DNA from: Paragordius varius
Taxonomy: Eukaryota > Nematomorpha
NCBI GenBank assembly: GCA_964247055.1
Contig: OZ176054.1
Coordinates: forward strand, 8,246,001-8,310,000
DNA: 64,000 nt
Reading direction: 5' to 3'
The notes beneath the pieces are model-generated. The model was given only the letters and a program-made list of their open reading frames with translations, did not search any database and was not told the DNA's origin. The translations under genes were made by a program, and so were the position numbers. Shown here piece after piece: positions 1 to 23,825 of this stretch (position 1 is the first letter of the stretch; each line of letters opens with the position of its first letter).

Positions 1-753
1 CCAAAACTCGAATCTATAATTATAATAATCGATACACTCAAATGACTCTAATCGAATGCCTACTTAAAATCGCCATAGATTCGCAAGACATATTTCGTCC
101 ATATGAAAGGCTATATTGCATAATTAATTTTTCCTCAAATCTTTAAAATCGTAAGGGCCGATTAATGAGTTTTTACTTAAGAGTAAATTAACCGTTTTAC
201 CAAAATGGACGGTGGCGAAAAGTGATTTGTAACAGGAATGATAATTTATTTGAAGAAAAAAGCCCTTTAACAATTTAAAAGAAGTTCCCATTTGTAAAAC
301 ATTCGTTCGCCCTATAATTAGATTAAAATAAAAAAATTTATTTAAATTACTAATGGCGAAGAACAAATATCTATATGCAATAAGAGAAATCTTTAGCATC
401 AAATTAAGAAGCAAAAGTATTAAAATATCATTCGACAAAATTTTGCTATAATTTAATTTTTAGAGTTATCGAAAAATCATTTTTCCATAGTATTTTATAA
501 AAAATGATTTTCATCATAGAGAGACACAATGAATTTTGAATATTCTTAAAACATCCAACCAGAAGTAAAATGGAACCGAACCGGAACTAGGCGATTGAAA
601 CTGTATTGAAGCCTTTATATTTACTAAATTATAATTCTCATTTGCTTTTGGCTATATGGCTTAAGAACCATTTAAGAAGTTATTAACACTTTTGTAATTA
701 TAAGAAAGAAAATTAATTTATAATTTGCAAAATACTAAGTGTGAACTACATAT
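1..753. other. A+T-rich non-coding stretch
   Basis: No reading frame here resembles a gene. The longest open frame (minus, 124-438) is a low-complexity Leu/Ile/Phe/Asn translation typical of random A+T-rich DNA. I see no RNA gene or repeat shared with the rest of the window. Confidence 0.5.
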
Positions 754-1330
754 TTAACACTTCGATTCAATTTGAGGTATCTAAATACCCCAGACTAAAT
801 TTGAGTTAGGAGTTTGAAAAAAACTACTGAAGGAAACGGTCCCAATTTAAATTTATGCTTCTATCCTAAAAAAAATTTGCCAAAATATCTAAATGAAATA
901 TTGTTTTGAAAAAAAAGTTCCATGTCAAACTACTTCGCCGCCATTTTTATTTTACAAAATTTTTGCAAAATATCGTCTTTATTTGATTTTAAGGTTAGAA
1001 TTAATGCTAATTTTTTATTTAAATTACAGCTAACATTGATAGAAATAGAAAAAGCGGTTTATTTTGTTTTATTTTTCATTTTACCATTGCACACATGTCA
1101 CGCTAACTAAATTTTTACCTTTCGGTTTTAGCTTAAAATAAGTTATATCAAATATTTTTGAATAATTTTTTTTATATATTTCTGTTTTTTAATGTTTTAT
1201 AAGTGCAAAATTTTGCCATAGTTTCGATTGCTTCCATATTTTTTAAAGAATTTAATTTTAAACAGACCTGCGGTAACTACCCCAATTTAATTCAAAGGAC
1301 TAAAATGAGTGTGTTGTATCCAAGTGTTAA
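754..1330 (+). mobile_element. TTAA-flanked MITE, copy 1
   Basis: A 577-bp non-autonomous element begins TTAACACTTCGATTCA and ends CAAGTGTTAA, so terminal inverted repeats CACTT...AAGTG are flanked by TTAA on both sides. A second inner inverted motif (near-copies of GGGGTATCTAAATACCCC) lies next to the left end, and a TACCCCAATTT motif next to the right end. Three related copies occur at 54.0, 55.0 and 57.8 kb. TTAA target sites are the signature of piggyBac-type transposases, so I infer a piggyBac-mobilised MITE. No transposase is encoded. The open frame at 922-1110 is internal element sequence and recurs in the other copies. Confidence 0.7.
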
Positions 1331-1706
1331 ATACACGTAAATAAATAAATGTAACAATTGTGGTAAATTTACGTTGGTTGACTCTTAAAATTTATTTATT
1401 ATTGTTTATCTTTCATTCAAATACAACATGTAGATTTGTTGCTCGAGAAGTTTTGGTTAGATACCCATGTTCTCAAGTCTAAAATCTAGATGACACTCAA
1501 CACCACCTAAGACAAACAGACTTTAAATTAATACTATCCAATTTATTAAAAAAATACAAACAAAAGCATTTTATTTTAATTTTTTAACCATAATGCATAA
1601 ACGTTATTTGGCGCTAAAAGATTATGGAATTTTTGTTTAAATTTTACTTTCTAAGAATTTTTTTCGTGCACTGAAAGTCCAAACCAAGGGATATTAATTA
1701 TTATGA

Positions 1707-1740
<34 letters not shown>

Positions 1741-3052
1741 CAGATATGAAGTATTAGAATTATCATTATGAAATCGGTTATAGTTACGAGTGATTTAAGT
1801 TACATTTTTTTGGTAAGAGCTCTATAAATATAGAAAACGGCAAACAGCACATCTTGAAACAAACTTTCTTAATGTAGGCTAAATCCTTCGTTTCGAAAAT
1901 CACTAATATAACATAAACTAATAGCAAAACATATTTTCAATATTATCAATTTTTAGATGTGGGTTTTGAAAGTCCCAAACTTTTTGCTCTTCAGTTCTTT
2001 TGAATATTAAAATGCCGGCATTGCGCGATAAATTTTAAATAGATACTTAATTTTAACATAAAAAAAAATATTTTTTTAAAAATGCATACTTTTTTCAAAA
2101 ATTTAATTTTCAGCAAAATCTTGTAGAAGCGTACTTATACTAATTTGACGCATGATGGAAATTGTATAAAACAATTTCAGATACTATAAAAACATTTCCT
2201 TTATATAATATGATGAACCATTCTATCACCTCACAATTTTTTAAATATTCTATCGTCTTCAGATTTATATTAAATGAAAATACAAAAATTCAACAAAATT
2301 TAAATTAAACGAAATTTAAAATACGGAAGCGATATCAAATTATACAAAAAAAAGTTTTTTAAAAAAGTGTTTCAAAAAAGCGTTTTTATACTGTTACCAT
2401 CCAAATTTAAAATATGAAGTACGCTTCAACAAAATCTCGCTAAAATTTTTTTAAAAATATGCATTTTAAATATTTTTTATGTGATTAGTATATATTGTAA
2501 ATTAACGCACAATTCCAGCATTTTCGCGTTTATTGGGAATTAGCCCATTTTAAAGATCAAAAAAATTGAGAGTTTCGGGGCTTACATCTAAAAAAAATAT
2601 TTTAGAAATATAGTTTTCTATGATATATTAGAGATATTTTTTGAAAGGAAGCATCTATCTTTCACCAAAAAAAATTATTTAAATATATGTGCGCAAATAT
2701 TCGCCATTTTCTAATACGGATCACTTAGCACAAAAGTGTAAATAACTTTCTTGTATCCTTCATAAGAGCCAAAACTAAAATCACTAAGATAATTCTCATA
2801 CATTTCTTATCAGAATATATACATATTATCAGTTATTTTTATCTGTACGTATTATATAATTTAAGCAAATATATTTCAGGTATTAAGGCTAAATTTAAAA
2901 TTAATTAATATTTCAAAGCCTATATTGAATCTTATATCGTTGCTTACAGTTTATTTTAAGTTCTGGAATTCCGCACCAAAACGAGACATGATAAAAAACA
3001 CTCCTTCGCCTAGCTTTTGAACATCAGGATCACTTTTTTAAAAATTTGAATT
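1331..3052. other. A+T-rich non-coding stretch with (AT)n microsatellite
   Basis: No supported gene. A perfect (AT)n tract lies at about 1709-1736. The remainder is A+T-rich sequence with frequent stops in all frames. The last ~100 bases should hold the promoter and 5' UTR of the small gene that starts at 3053, but no clear motif stands out. Confidence 0.45.
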
Positions 3053-3532
3053 ATGACCCGGGTAGAAAACGCTTGCTATTATAAAGATCTTCTATATCAT
3101 TCAACATTAGGCCAATTTAGTTTTGAAGAAATTAAAGCTCAAACAAAACCAATTACTGAAAATTTTAAAAAAAGACAAGAGCGTTTGTTAAAATTGTTAA
3201 TCCAATATTATAATAATCATAATGATCCAAAAGATTATTATCAACCCTTTTTTGAAAAATATTTAGATAAAATTGAAATGTCAGAATTGTTTGAAAATTA
3301 TATACGACAAAATATGACAATGGTCATAAATCATTTAAAAGAAGAACATGATCCTTATAAGGATAAAAATTTGCAAATAATTGAAATGTTTAAAAATGAT
3401 TTTATGGAAACAAATAATAGGTAACATTTTTTATATTTTAGAAAATTATTTAAAGCATTTGAAACTCAATGTACAGAAATTAAAAATCAATACATATTGG
3501 ATTTATTTGAAAAATTTCGAAGTTTAATTTAA
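3053..3532 (+). CDS. Small two-exon gene, unassigned protein of ~152 residues
   Basis: Exon 1 is 3053-3420 and exon 2 is 3442-3532. They are joined across a 21-nt GT-AG intron (3421-3441), which restores the frame (AG|A, Arg) and extends the protein by about 30 residues to a TAA. The product is hydrophilic and mostly helical, rich in Lys, Glu, Asn and Tyr, with no signal peptide or membrane segment. A Cys near residue 8 and another near the C-terminus (FETQCTEIK), a central IRQN...INHLKEE helix and the overall length faintly recall the mitochondrial intermembrane-space protein MIX23 (CCDC58). The similarity is too weak to name it. That it is a real gene is supported by the frame-restoring intron, which matches the other ultra-short introns in this window. 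Neighbours give no functional hint. Confidence 0.55.
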
Positions 3533-5525
3533 TTTATATCTTTAAGCTCAATACCCTGAATTCACACCTTTAGAAGTATCCAAAATTTACTATGTGCTTT
3601 TTTCAAATAACGAACAAGAAATCAATAAAAGAAAAGTATAATACATTAGCTATGACTTTTTTATTTTTGATTCTTTTTTCTGATCGCGAATTTTGATACC
3701 CCAATATTTTAAAAAATAGAACAAATGATATATTATTTCTAATTTGATTTGTTATGTAATCATACACAGTCTTCCATAATAACTTAGATTCTGCGAAGGC
3801 ATAGTTTATCCACTGTTAATAAAACCTTAATTTATAATTAAAGTTTTTCCAATTAGTATGCGTATTATTCTACAATTATAAATATTTTCATTGAAAAAAT
3901 GATTTATTTTTTTTGTTTCATATTAAATTTGGCTCATTACAAGGGCTCCAAATAATTAAATTTTTAAACTTTAAACGACTATAACCTAAAATCTATAAGC
4001 TTAAAAGTACATTGCTCATCACATGAGCTAATTACTATTTAGAAAACGCTGTTTTTTTTTCTAAAAACCTCATTATGTTCGGAGTCATTTCAGGAAGGTC
4101 ACACACTAGATTCTTATTAGATAACTTTTGACTACCTTAATTCCCATGTATCAATATTTTTAGATAAAAATATTTATTTCATATTACTAGCACGAAGTCA
4201 TTCTCAATAAACTGCAGAATACCAATTTTTCTATTGGACAAGGAAGTAAAGTATTATGCTAACCAATTTTAATAAATGAAATGTATATTCAAACCGTAAA
4301 AAATAAATAAAGTCGTCATTGCAAACAATTAATAAAATTAAATTACTAATGGTTAAGATTTTGTTACATTATAAACGCCCTCACAAACCGTTTTTGTAAA
4401 GCCGGAATAACCATTACTCTTTTTGAAACATTTAAAATTAAACTTGTTTTAATATATAATATAAAATTTTCCAATCTTAACATATTATTAATATCGTAGT
4501 ATATAAAGCTATTGATATCTTAATAATAATGGAGCAAACGATATAAAAATTATTGAATAAATCATGATTTTATTAAATAAAATAATTTTTATTTATAAAT
4601 TTACTTTTTTACAAGGTGACAAAAATGAAAAATGTGAGAATGAGTTTGCATCCAAGGTATTTTTATTAAAAAAACACAATTCTTGAAAAAATTTTGCCAC
4701 AAATCATATTAGTTATAAGTTAAGCTCCATTAATATAAGATAATAAACAATATTTTGTTTTTTTACCAATTATAACCACTAATAATTCATCAATAACCAA
4801 TAAGATCTGATCTGACTGAGTTATCCCAATATTAAAAAATTGGTTTTAGTTTAGCATATATTTTATCAATTTTTAATATTTTTAGCAGATTGAAAAGCAG
4901 CCAAGTAAACCCAATCTAAGTACGATATATGAGACAAGCAGAGAAATATGTAAGATTTTTACATTCTTGATTATATTAAAGTCATACTATGTTTCATACA
5001 TATAATAACTTAAATGTGTGATACGACTTTAATTAATTAATCATATTTTGTCGCCAGTGATTTTAGTTATCAAAAGTTAATGATAAAGTTTTTAACATAA
5101 ATATCATAATAATGAATAAATTCATTCATACACCTAATTAAGAATATTTGGAACAGCTTAGCTTTAATTATCTAAATCCAATTTTTTTTTACCGTTTACC
5201 AAATATTTCTGTAACTAGCTTCCCAGAGTCATATAAATTCAAATGAAGCGACAAACATACATTTTTTGACTGGATCAAGTACAAATACATTTTCAAGTCG
5301 TACAAAATCTTCAGTTTCGGGATCCTCCTCAAATGCAACAAATTATAGCTATAATTCGGCCTGGAAAATATGAACCATTTTTATCAATAACATTTTGTTT
5401 AATTTTTAATTGGTTGTATTAAAGTGTAAATAAATTGGTGATGGGTTTTTACTTATATTGAGATTAAATTGTATCAACTTATGGGTATATAACGTAAAAT
5501 ATGCCAAATGGACATTACAGTATGA
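3533..5525. other. A+T-rich intergenic stretch
   Basis: About 2 kb separate the small gene from the hAT MITE. No frame resembles a known protein and I see no RNA gene or repeat shared with the rest of the window. Nothing further can be said from the sequence alone. Confidence 0.45.
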
Positions 5526-5533
5526 CACATACA

Positions 5534-6126
5534 TAGGGTTGTGCTGACAAAGTTATGACCCATTAATTGACGGGGTCATGACCAGGTCAGTGACTATTTA
5601 TTTTTGACCATGGACATTTTGAAAACTGTTTTTTTTATATATTTTTATAAATTAAATTAATTTAAATATATTAAATAATCGATATTTAAATATGCTTATT
5701 TAACAATATATTAAAAATTTTTAAACATGCATCCTTATAACATTAGCATTTAAAAATATCCAGTTATTTTGAATGACAAAACAATCAAGCCTTGTGCTAA
5801 ATATCCAATTACATATATGTGAATTAATAAAATGAAAAAACATTTTATATTAGAATATTAATTCATTGATGGTGATGAAAAAAAGAGTAAAACAAACTAG
5901 GTAATTTATGAAACAATTTGAAGATTTAGAAGACCACAAACATGTGGCAAAATTCATTTGAAAACAAAATTCTTGATTAAATTTAATATATTTGTAATTA
6001 ATAAATATCAAAAAATGTATAATAACCTTTAATCCAATATGGCATGATAATTACTTAAGTAAAAAGTGGTCATGGCCATGGTCTGACCGGAGTTTCTTGA
6101 AAAAAGCATTCAAATGCACAACCCTC
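5534..6126 (+). mobile_element. hAT-type MITE, copy 1
   Basis: A 593-bp element has terminal inverted repeats TAGGGTTGTGC and GCACAACCCTC. It is flanked by a perfect 8-bp direct repeat CACATACA (5526-5533 and 6127-6134). The sub-terminal sequence is rich in GGTCATGACC-like palindromes and GACCATGG motifs. An 8-bp target duplication with (C/T)AGGG-like ends is diagnostic of hAT-family transposition. No transposase is encoded, so the element is non-autonomous. A homologous 697-bp copy sits in the NUDT18 gene at 19290-19986. Confidence 0.85.
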
Positions 6127-6361
6127 CACATACATTAACACCGCAAAGTGTTTTATTATTGGCTAATACAGCCAAAAGCGAAAAAATTAACTTTAGGCCA
6201 ATAATTTCTTTTGCTACATATGCTATCTGGCAATAATTAATGAAAAACTGCCAATTACTAACTCATGATAAAAGGTTTAAATATTAATATACATTTAAAT
6301 ATTTATTATATAAATAGATAAATTAAATAAGCTATTTGTATATATATATATATATTAAATA

Positions 6362-17958
<11,597 letters not shown>

Positions 17959-18592
17959 GTGTTGTAACACATTGAATTCGCACTGTAAGTTTTCACAGGT
18001 GACTTTCTATATTTGGGGTTTTGTAAATGGTACCCGGAGAATTTTAAGCAAAAACTATTAATGTTGTGTTAGTATATTAAACTTTATTTATCATACATTA
18101 TAATTATGCCATAACAACCATTTCATAAACAATATGCACATAATATTTTGGTGAAAACACTTAAATTATAATTGTAAAAATTTTTTTGGGAGAATATATG
18201 AGTCGAATTTTAATCTTACTTGTTTTATAAATAATGCTTAGTACCATATTTAACTGTCCTTCATTAATATAAATATTTATGAATATGAATTTTAGGATTT
18301 TTTGATTGTGCAAGCGTTTTTCAAAGAAATTTTTTTTGGAAAAATCTAATTTTTTATTTTTTTTAAATATTGTATTTTTAAAAATTCAGAGATTTTCTAC
18401 TTTGTAATTGCTTTGATACTTTCATATGCATTTGTAATTTTTTAAGATTTTTATTTTTAAAGGACTTTGCTATTATGCTTAAATAAACCAAAGAGAAGGG
18501 CTCAAGGCCGCCACGCTACAGAAAACAATTATTACTGTTTTAACGTTGTCTCGCCTTTTAGTATATTTAAAGTTTGACATGTGAATATAGCA
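17959..18592. promoter_or_regulatory. Shared 634-bp upstream region of divergent PIK3C3 and NUDT18
   Basis: The PIK3C3 start codon (minus, 17958) and the NUDT18 start codon (plus, 18593) face away from each other across this gap, so it must hold the promoters or at least the 5' UTRs of both genes. Most of it is homopolymeric A and T. A less biased patch lies at about 18495-18560 (AGAAGGGCTCAAGGCCGCCA and following). No TATA or initiator element can be assigned with confidence. Confidence 0.5.
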
Positions 18593-21341
18593 ATGCGTGC
18601 TAAAAACTATAGGCAAGGCATTGATTCTCTGACAAATCTATTAAGCCAGAATATACCGAAAAAACGTGTAATATTTTTTTATTTTAGGATTGATTTTGAG
18701 AACAAATGTCTCCTATATTGTGTGTGCAATTATTATTCAAAAGGAACAAATATTATTAATGCAAGAAACAAAAAGGCATTTACAAAAGCGTTGGTATATT
18801 CCTGGTGGCAAAGTCGAATATCAAGAATCACTCACAGTATTTTTAATCATATTTTAGGATGCCCTTATAAGAGAAACTCTTGAAGAAACTGGAATAAAAT
18901 GCCTTCCTAAGGCTTTAATTAAAATTGAATGCGATAAAGGCAAATGGTTCAGGTTCATATATTTTTGTGAAGCCGTCGGTTTTATTTTTTTCAAATTTTA
19001 GGTGGAAAATTAAAAACGCATGAAAATAAACATTCTATGCAAGCAAAGTGGTTTGATTTGGATGAATTATCAAATTTATATATGAAGTTCTATTTAACTT
19101 TACATATAGATTCACTGATCTCCCGGATTTTGTTAATATCCCTTTTGACACATTTTCCAAATTGAAAAAGAAATTTACTATAATGCCTAAGCCTATCTCA
19201 CAACCCAACCTAATATTACATTTTTTAACATGTGTTAAAGTTGGGTAATTTAAAATAATACTAAATATTATATAAGTATGTATCTGAATTAGGGTTGTGC
19301 TGACCAACTCATGACCCGGTCTTGACCGGGTCATGACCAGGTCAGTGACTATTTATTTTTCGACCATGGTCATTTAAAGAAACAGCTGTTTTTTAAAAAT
19401 TGCTAGTAAATTTTTTTTGGAAGAGATAGTAAAATTTTATTGCTTTTTAATATACTTTTTAAAAAATATAAATTAAATATTTAAATATGCTTATTTACAA
19501 TATAAAATTGGTTAACATGCATCCTTATAACATTAGCATTTACATCCAGTTATTTTGAAAAACAATCAAGCATTTTGCAAAATATGCGATTATTTTATAT
19601 ATATGAACCAATAAAATGTAAAAACATTTTATAATTGGATATTTCAATGATGAAAAAAAGTGTAAAACAAACTAGGTAAAATTTTATTTGAAATATCCAG
19701 TATTAAAAGCTATGAATTTGAAGATTCAGAAGGCTACAAGAATGTAGCAAAATTTATTTCAAAACAAAATTCTTGATTAAATTTGATTGAATATATTGTA
19801 AATATAAAAAAATATATAAAATAAACTTTTAGAAAAAGCATCACATTATTAGTGAAACACAAGTGTCATTCGAACTTTATTTTCACATCCAATATCGCAT
19901 GGTATTTAAGGTAAAGTGGTCATAACCATGGTCTGACCGGGTCTGACTGGACTTTTTTTGAAAAAGCAGTCAAATGCACAACCCTAATCTGAATTCTATA
20001 TTATTTCGGTTTTATTTTTAATGTTTTTTTATAAAAATTTTGTTTTTTGTTGTTTTTAATATTTATTCTTAATAAAAGCAACTTTTCAATTTTGACGCGA
20101 TTTTGAACCAAAATACAGTCTATTAAACGATTTTGGAAACGTTTTTCGCCAATTTACGGTGAAATATATAGTATAAACATATGATTTATTGAAATAAAAC
20201 ATAAATATATTTTTTTATGTAAAATAGGTCGTTAATTTTAAAAATGGAATCATTGTTGAAAAAACGCATTCATATTTTTTAAAATTTCCGTAATGATTTG
20301 GAACTGTTTTCTTTTAAAAAATATCCGGAATTCTAACTTGGAACCGGACAATATAAAATATTTTCCAATTTCTCATTGTTATTTAACCACATTTCAATTT
20401 TAAAATACCTACTTTAATTGCAATATTAAATATAGAGGCAAAACAATAGGTGTATTGCTCAAAGATCAAAATATTCCTGCCCTTATAATCAACCATTCTT
20501 TTACTCATTTGTCCAAAATCGACGAATACATTAAGGTATATATTTCGTTTTCATTATTATGCCACCAATTTTTTACATAATAATTAAGTTAATTAATAAA
20601 TATAATTTTTACTGGAACAATTCTAATTTTTTGAAATATTTCATCTAATTTTAATGATATTAGAATATTTGGCTATTAGATCATTTAATCCTTAATCAAA
20701 TGATATTTCATAGAGATAAAACGAAATACAAAATTTTCAAAAAACAACCATACTGTTTAAACCTTTATTTTCCCTTATATCCCATTTAATTACAATTGTA
20801 AAATAAATTATTGATTGTTATATTTTACATTTCTATTTATTTTGCAGTTTAAAACAATGAGCTATAAAGTTCAAAAAGATTCTCTTTAAATATTTTACGT
20901 CTTGTCAGTATAAAACTTTTCCTTAAATTTTATGTATAAATGTCCATTTTTGTTGACCAACAACTTCTTTGTAATTTACTTTTTGTACATGTTTAACAGA
21001 GTTTATTAGCGATTGAACCACATCGCATTACACATCATGGTGTAATTCAAGTCCATCATACCCCTGCAAACGTACATAGGTTATCTCCCAATGGTCTGGC
21101 ATTAACTTATCTAATCTCAATTTCCTATGTAAAAAATCAATTTCCCGACGACGACGACCTCGTAATCAATAATATAGAGAACATTGCTAAATCAATTGTT
21201 AGCAATTCTGCTGCTGAATATCATATTGGGGACCCGTTTGTGGGAAAATGTGATTTTACCATCAAAAAATTTGTTAATCATTTTATAAAAAAATCGGCGT
21301 GCATTCCATTAACGTTTAACACGTTAAAAATTCCTTATTAA
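18593..21341 (+). CDS. NUDT18: Nudix hydrolase, NUDT18 (MTH3) type, 7 exons
   Basis: Expected to hydrolyse oxidised purine nucleotides (8-oxo-(d)GDP in the animal family). Exons: 18593-18665, 18688-18836, 18858-18978, 19002-19086, 19110-19244, 20436-20535, 21000-21341. Phases are consistent and give 334 residues, close to human NUDT18 (323). The complete Nudix box is split by an intron: GGKVEYQESLT then DALIRETLEETGI, matching Gx5Ex7REUxEExGU with U = Leu/Ile. Upstream is the LMQETKR...RWYIPGG strand. The NUDT18-specific C-terminal half has LLAIEPH...HHGVIQVHHTPAN and NGLALTYLISISY. Introns 1-4 are only 22, 21, 23 and 23 nt. Intron 5 (19245-20435) carries a hAT MITE. The last two exons are duplicated at 23.8-24.7 kb. 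The first exon is weakly conserved, so the exact start is less certain. Confidence 0.9.
19290..19986 (+). mobile_element. hAT-type MITE, copy 2, inside NUDT18 intron 5
   Basis: A 697-bp element has terminal inverted repeats TAGGGTTGTGC and GCACAACCCTA and perfect 8-bp target duplications ATCTGAAT (19282-19289, 19987-19994). It is homologous to 5534-6126, including the GGTCATGACC-rich sub-terminal sequence. The left breakpoint of the downstream tandem duplication lies inside it near 19694: a piece of its interior reappears at 23321-23395. Confidence 0.88.
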
Positions 21342-21463
21342 TAAATACAATAGATAAAGTATATCATATTTATTTATTAAGTTACGCTTTTAGGGATTAA
21401 GTTGTTGATTTTTTACGAAAGTTTTGTAGGGACCTTTTTGAGTCTTTTTATTTTTAATTTGAG

Positions 21464-21628
21464 CGAATAGACGATGATAAATTGAAAGAGATTGAGCATT
21501 ATAAATTAGATTTAAAAGCTCTAACAAGTAGTTCCTTTAAAACACGGCACACAACGATCACAAAAGATCTAAAAAAACGCAATATTGATGTTAAATACGG
21601 TTACAACCTCAAAATATGGAAGAAATAA
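21464..21628 (+). other. Orphan open frame after NUDT18, possible terminal exon
   Basis: After an acceptor-like TTTTTAATTTGAG an open frame of 54 codons reads RIDDDKLKEIEHYKLDLKAL at its start and ends KIWKK followed by TAA. Amino-acid composition looks coding (Lys, Asp, Thr-rich, few Phe/Asn runs). The duplicated copy at about 24803-24970 has lost one A of a seven-A run, which shifts the frame. This would fit a functional left copy and a decayed right copy. I cannot connect it to an upstream exon or recognise it, and it may be only NUDT18 3' UTR. Confidence 0.3.
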
Positions 21629-22601
21629 ATATATTAGACACTCGTTATTGAGTACCCTGATTAAGGTTTTAAATTAAATGTAGATTTGCGCGGTTTGATC
21701 TATTAAAACAATTTTAAACCTATATTTAAACATTTTCTCTATTTTATATCGTAAAATCTAGTTTTGTAATTTTCAGATGGAACCAAAGGTTATATACCCC
21801 AAAAAACAATATAACTTTAGGGATAAAAAGACCATTTGTAATATATATATATATATATATATATATCGTTTCAAAACACTTTTCCGTTCTTTTTAGAAAA
21901 AATTGATAAAATATCATAATTTATTTTCATTTTACAACAATTAATTATGTCGCATAATAATATTCATACACCATAAATATATATATAAACAACCGCCGTA
22001 AATATGTATTCAGTTGAAAATTTATAATGATATAATATGGATTATTTCACGGGGTAGGGGTACGATAATACATTATATAAGTTTTATAATGACTATAATT
22101 CACATTGATATCTATTTTCAATGAAATTTTTACATAAATATTTAAAATAAATATATTTATCAATAAAAATAATAAAATTAATCATGTACCTTTAAATTTA
22201 AATGGAAAAAATTTAATGTGTGAAAAAAAAATCGTTTCTAACTAAAGTATGCACACACAGACACATCTTTTAAAGAACTAATGATACTTTAATAAAATAT
22301 ATTTTATAAAAATTGAATTATATACTACTTTATTAATTGGAATTTATATTTTGTTTACTTTTAATAAATTGTATAATTCAATAAATTGCACCATTACATT
22401 CTCCAAATGGCTGGTAGTACTAAAAATGTTAGAATACTTTCTTGTTTAAAACAATATATTATTATTATTGTTGTTGTTGTTTAAATATCCCTGTAAATTT
22501 TAAATATTTTTGAAACTGTTGAAATTCAATGCTTTAACAGTGCCGGTTTTGTTGTCGTGTTTAAGATTTTAGAATCGGCATATGAGGTGATAAAATAATG
22601 A

Positions 22602-22829
22602 TTAGAAATCTACAAATTCTTTTTGACATTTTTCAGATGTTGAAATTCGGAAAGGTATCCAGGTATCCAGAAAAGGGTGTGGCAGGCATGGTCCCAACCG
22701 CCACTGTCCGCACAGGACGACCCTTACCGCCTTCCTGCGCTTTTACACGCTTCAGGGCTCCTCATCGTAATCATCAAAGTTGGATGCATCACCTGGTCCT
22801 TTGAATTTGGGAATGAAAGGTGCTTCAAT
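22602..22829 (-). pseudogene. Spare PKA catalytic-subunit terminal exon, broken by 102-bp insertion
   Basis: This is the left-unit copy of the last PKA exon. It keeps [20 protein letters not shown] and, further on, [15 protein letters not shown] with a TAA stop. About 102 bp (22656-22757) have entered between the EEP and FRI codons and introduce TGA immediately after EEP. The exon is 3.2 kb farther from exon 9 than the intact copy at 26070-25945. If ever spliced in, it would remove the C-terminal hydrophobic FDF motif. Confidence 0.85.
22656..22757. other. 102-bp G+C-rich insertion of foreign character
   Basis: It is absent from the otherwise homologous exon at 25945-26070. Its base composition (more than half G+C by eye) contrasts sharply with the surrounding A+T-rich DNA. 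It starts with a short direct repeat (GTATCCAG twice in succession) and is open on both strands for most of its length. Length 102 is a multiple of three, yet one junction creates a stop. Origin is unknown: horizontally acquired or host DNA, a mobile fragment, or an assembly or library artefact. Confidence 0.6.
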
Positions 22830-23825
22830 CTATTCATTAAAATATTTTTGTGTTTTTGCAAAAAATGAACAAAAATATATGTAATTTTAGGTAATCACTA
22901 TATTAACCAAATATTTTCAAACATCTGTTTATTACTATTTCAAGTTTATGATTTTTTGTGACATGAATAAAAAATTTGCCAGGATAAAATAATACATAAG
23001 ATTTCGAAAAAATAATTTAACATTTACCATATTAAAAAAAATTATTTTATTGTTAACTGCTGTCAAAAAAAATCTGTCCAAACAAAAAACTTTTTAATAG
23101 TTATACCGGTAAGTAATATATGGTAAATTTTTGAAAGTTTAATAAATAAATTAAAAATTGTCCCGTAGTGTGATGTTAACGCAATACACAATAAATTTAT
23201 CCCCAAATTAAAGAAAGGCAAAATATATTTTAAATTAAATGAATTATTTTATAATCCATTTAATTTATTGTCTTAACAACTTTGTAATAAGCTGTATATA
23301 AATGTTATAATTTACACGATCCAGTATTAAAAGCTATGAATTTGAAGATTCAGAAGGCTACAAGAATGTGGCAAAATTTATTTCAAAACAAAATTCGGTT
23401 TTATTTTTAATGTTTTTTTTATAAAAATTTTGTTTTTTGTTGTTTTTAATATTTATTCTTAATAAAAGCAACTTTTTAATTTTGACGCGATTATGAACCA
23501 AAATACAGTCTATTAAACGATTTTGGAAACGTTTTTCGCCAAGTTACGGTGAAATATATAGTATAAGCATATGATTTATTGATATAAAACATAAATATAT
23601 TTTTTTGTGTGAAATAGGTCGTTAATTTTTAAAATAGAATCATTGTTGAAAAAACGCATTCATATTTTTTAAATTTCCCGAATCATTTGGAACTGTTTTC
23701 TTTTAAAAAATATCCGATATTCTAACTTGGAACCGGACAATAAAATATTTCCCAATTTCTCATTGTTATTTAACCACATTTCATACTCACTTTAATTGCA
23801 ATATTAAGTTATTAATTATATATAG

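Larger units (their letters stand above)
19690..23320. repeat. Tandem duplication, left unit
   Basis: This 3.6-kb unit matches 23321-26466 in the same orientation, directly abutting it. It holds the hAT MITE interior and right end, NUDT18 exons 6-7 (the functional copies), an orphan open frame at 21464-21628, (AT)n tracts and a spare PKA terminal exon. Relative to the right unit it has many small indels, a 102-bp G+C-rich insertion in the PKA exon and a divergent block at about 22840-23090. The unit ends at TTATAATTTACACG, shared with 26453-26466. Confidence 0.85.

Noticed and set aside
922-1110. Open frame MSNYFAAIFILQNFCK...
   Set aside because: It is internal sequence of the TTAA MITE and recurs (with changes) in the copies at 54.2-54.4 kb and 55.1-55.3 kb; no coding signature.
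18581-18883. A single 100-codon frame over the start of NUDT18
   Set aside because: Only the first exon is in this frame; beyond 18665 it leaves the true frame because the 22-nt and 21-nt introns are read through.
22598-22868. Two overlapping plus-strand open frames
   Set aside because: They are antisense readings of the spare PKA terminal exon and its G+C-rich insertion.
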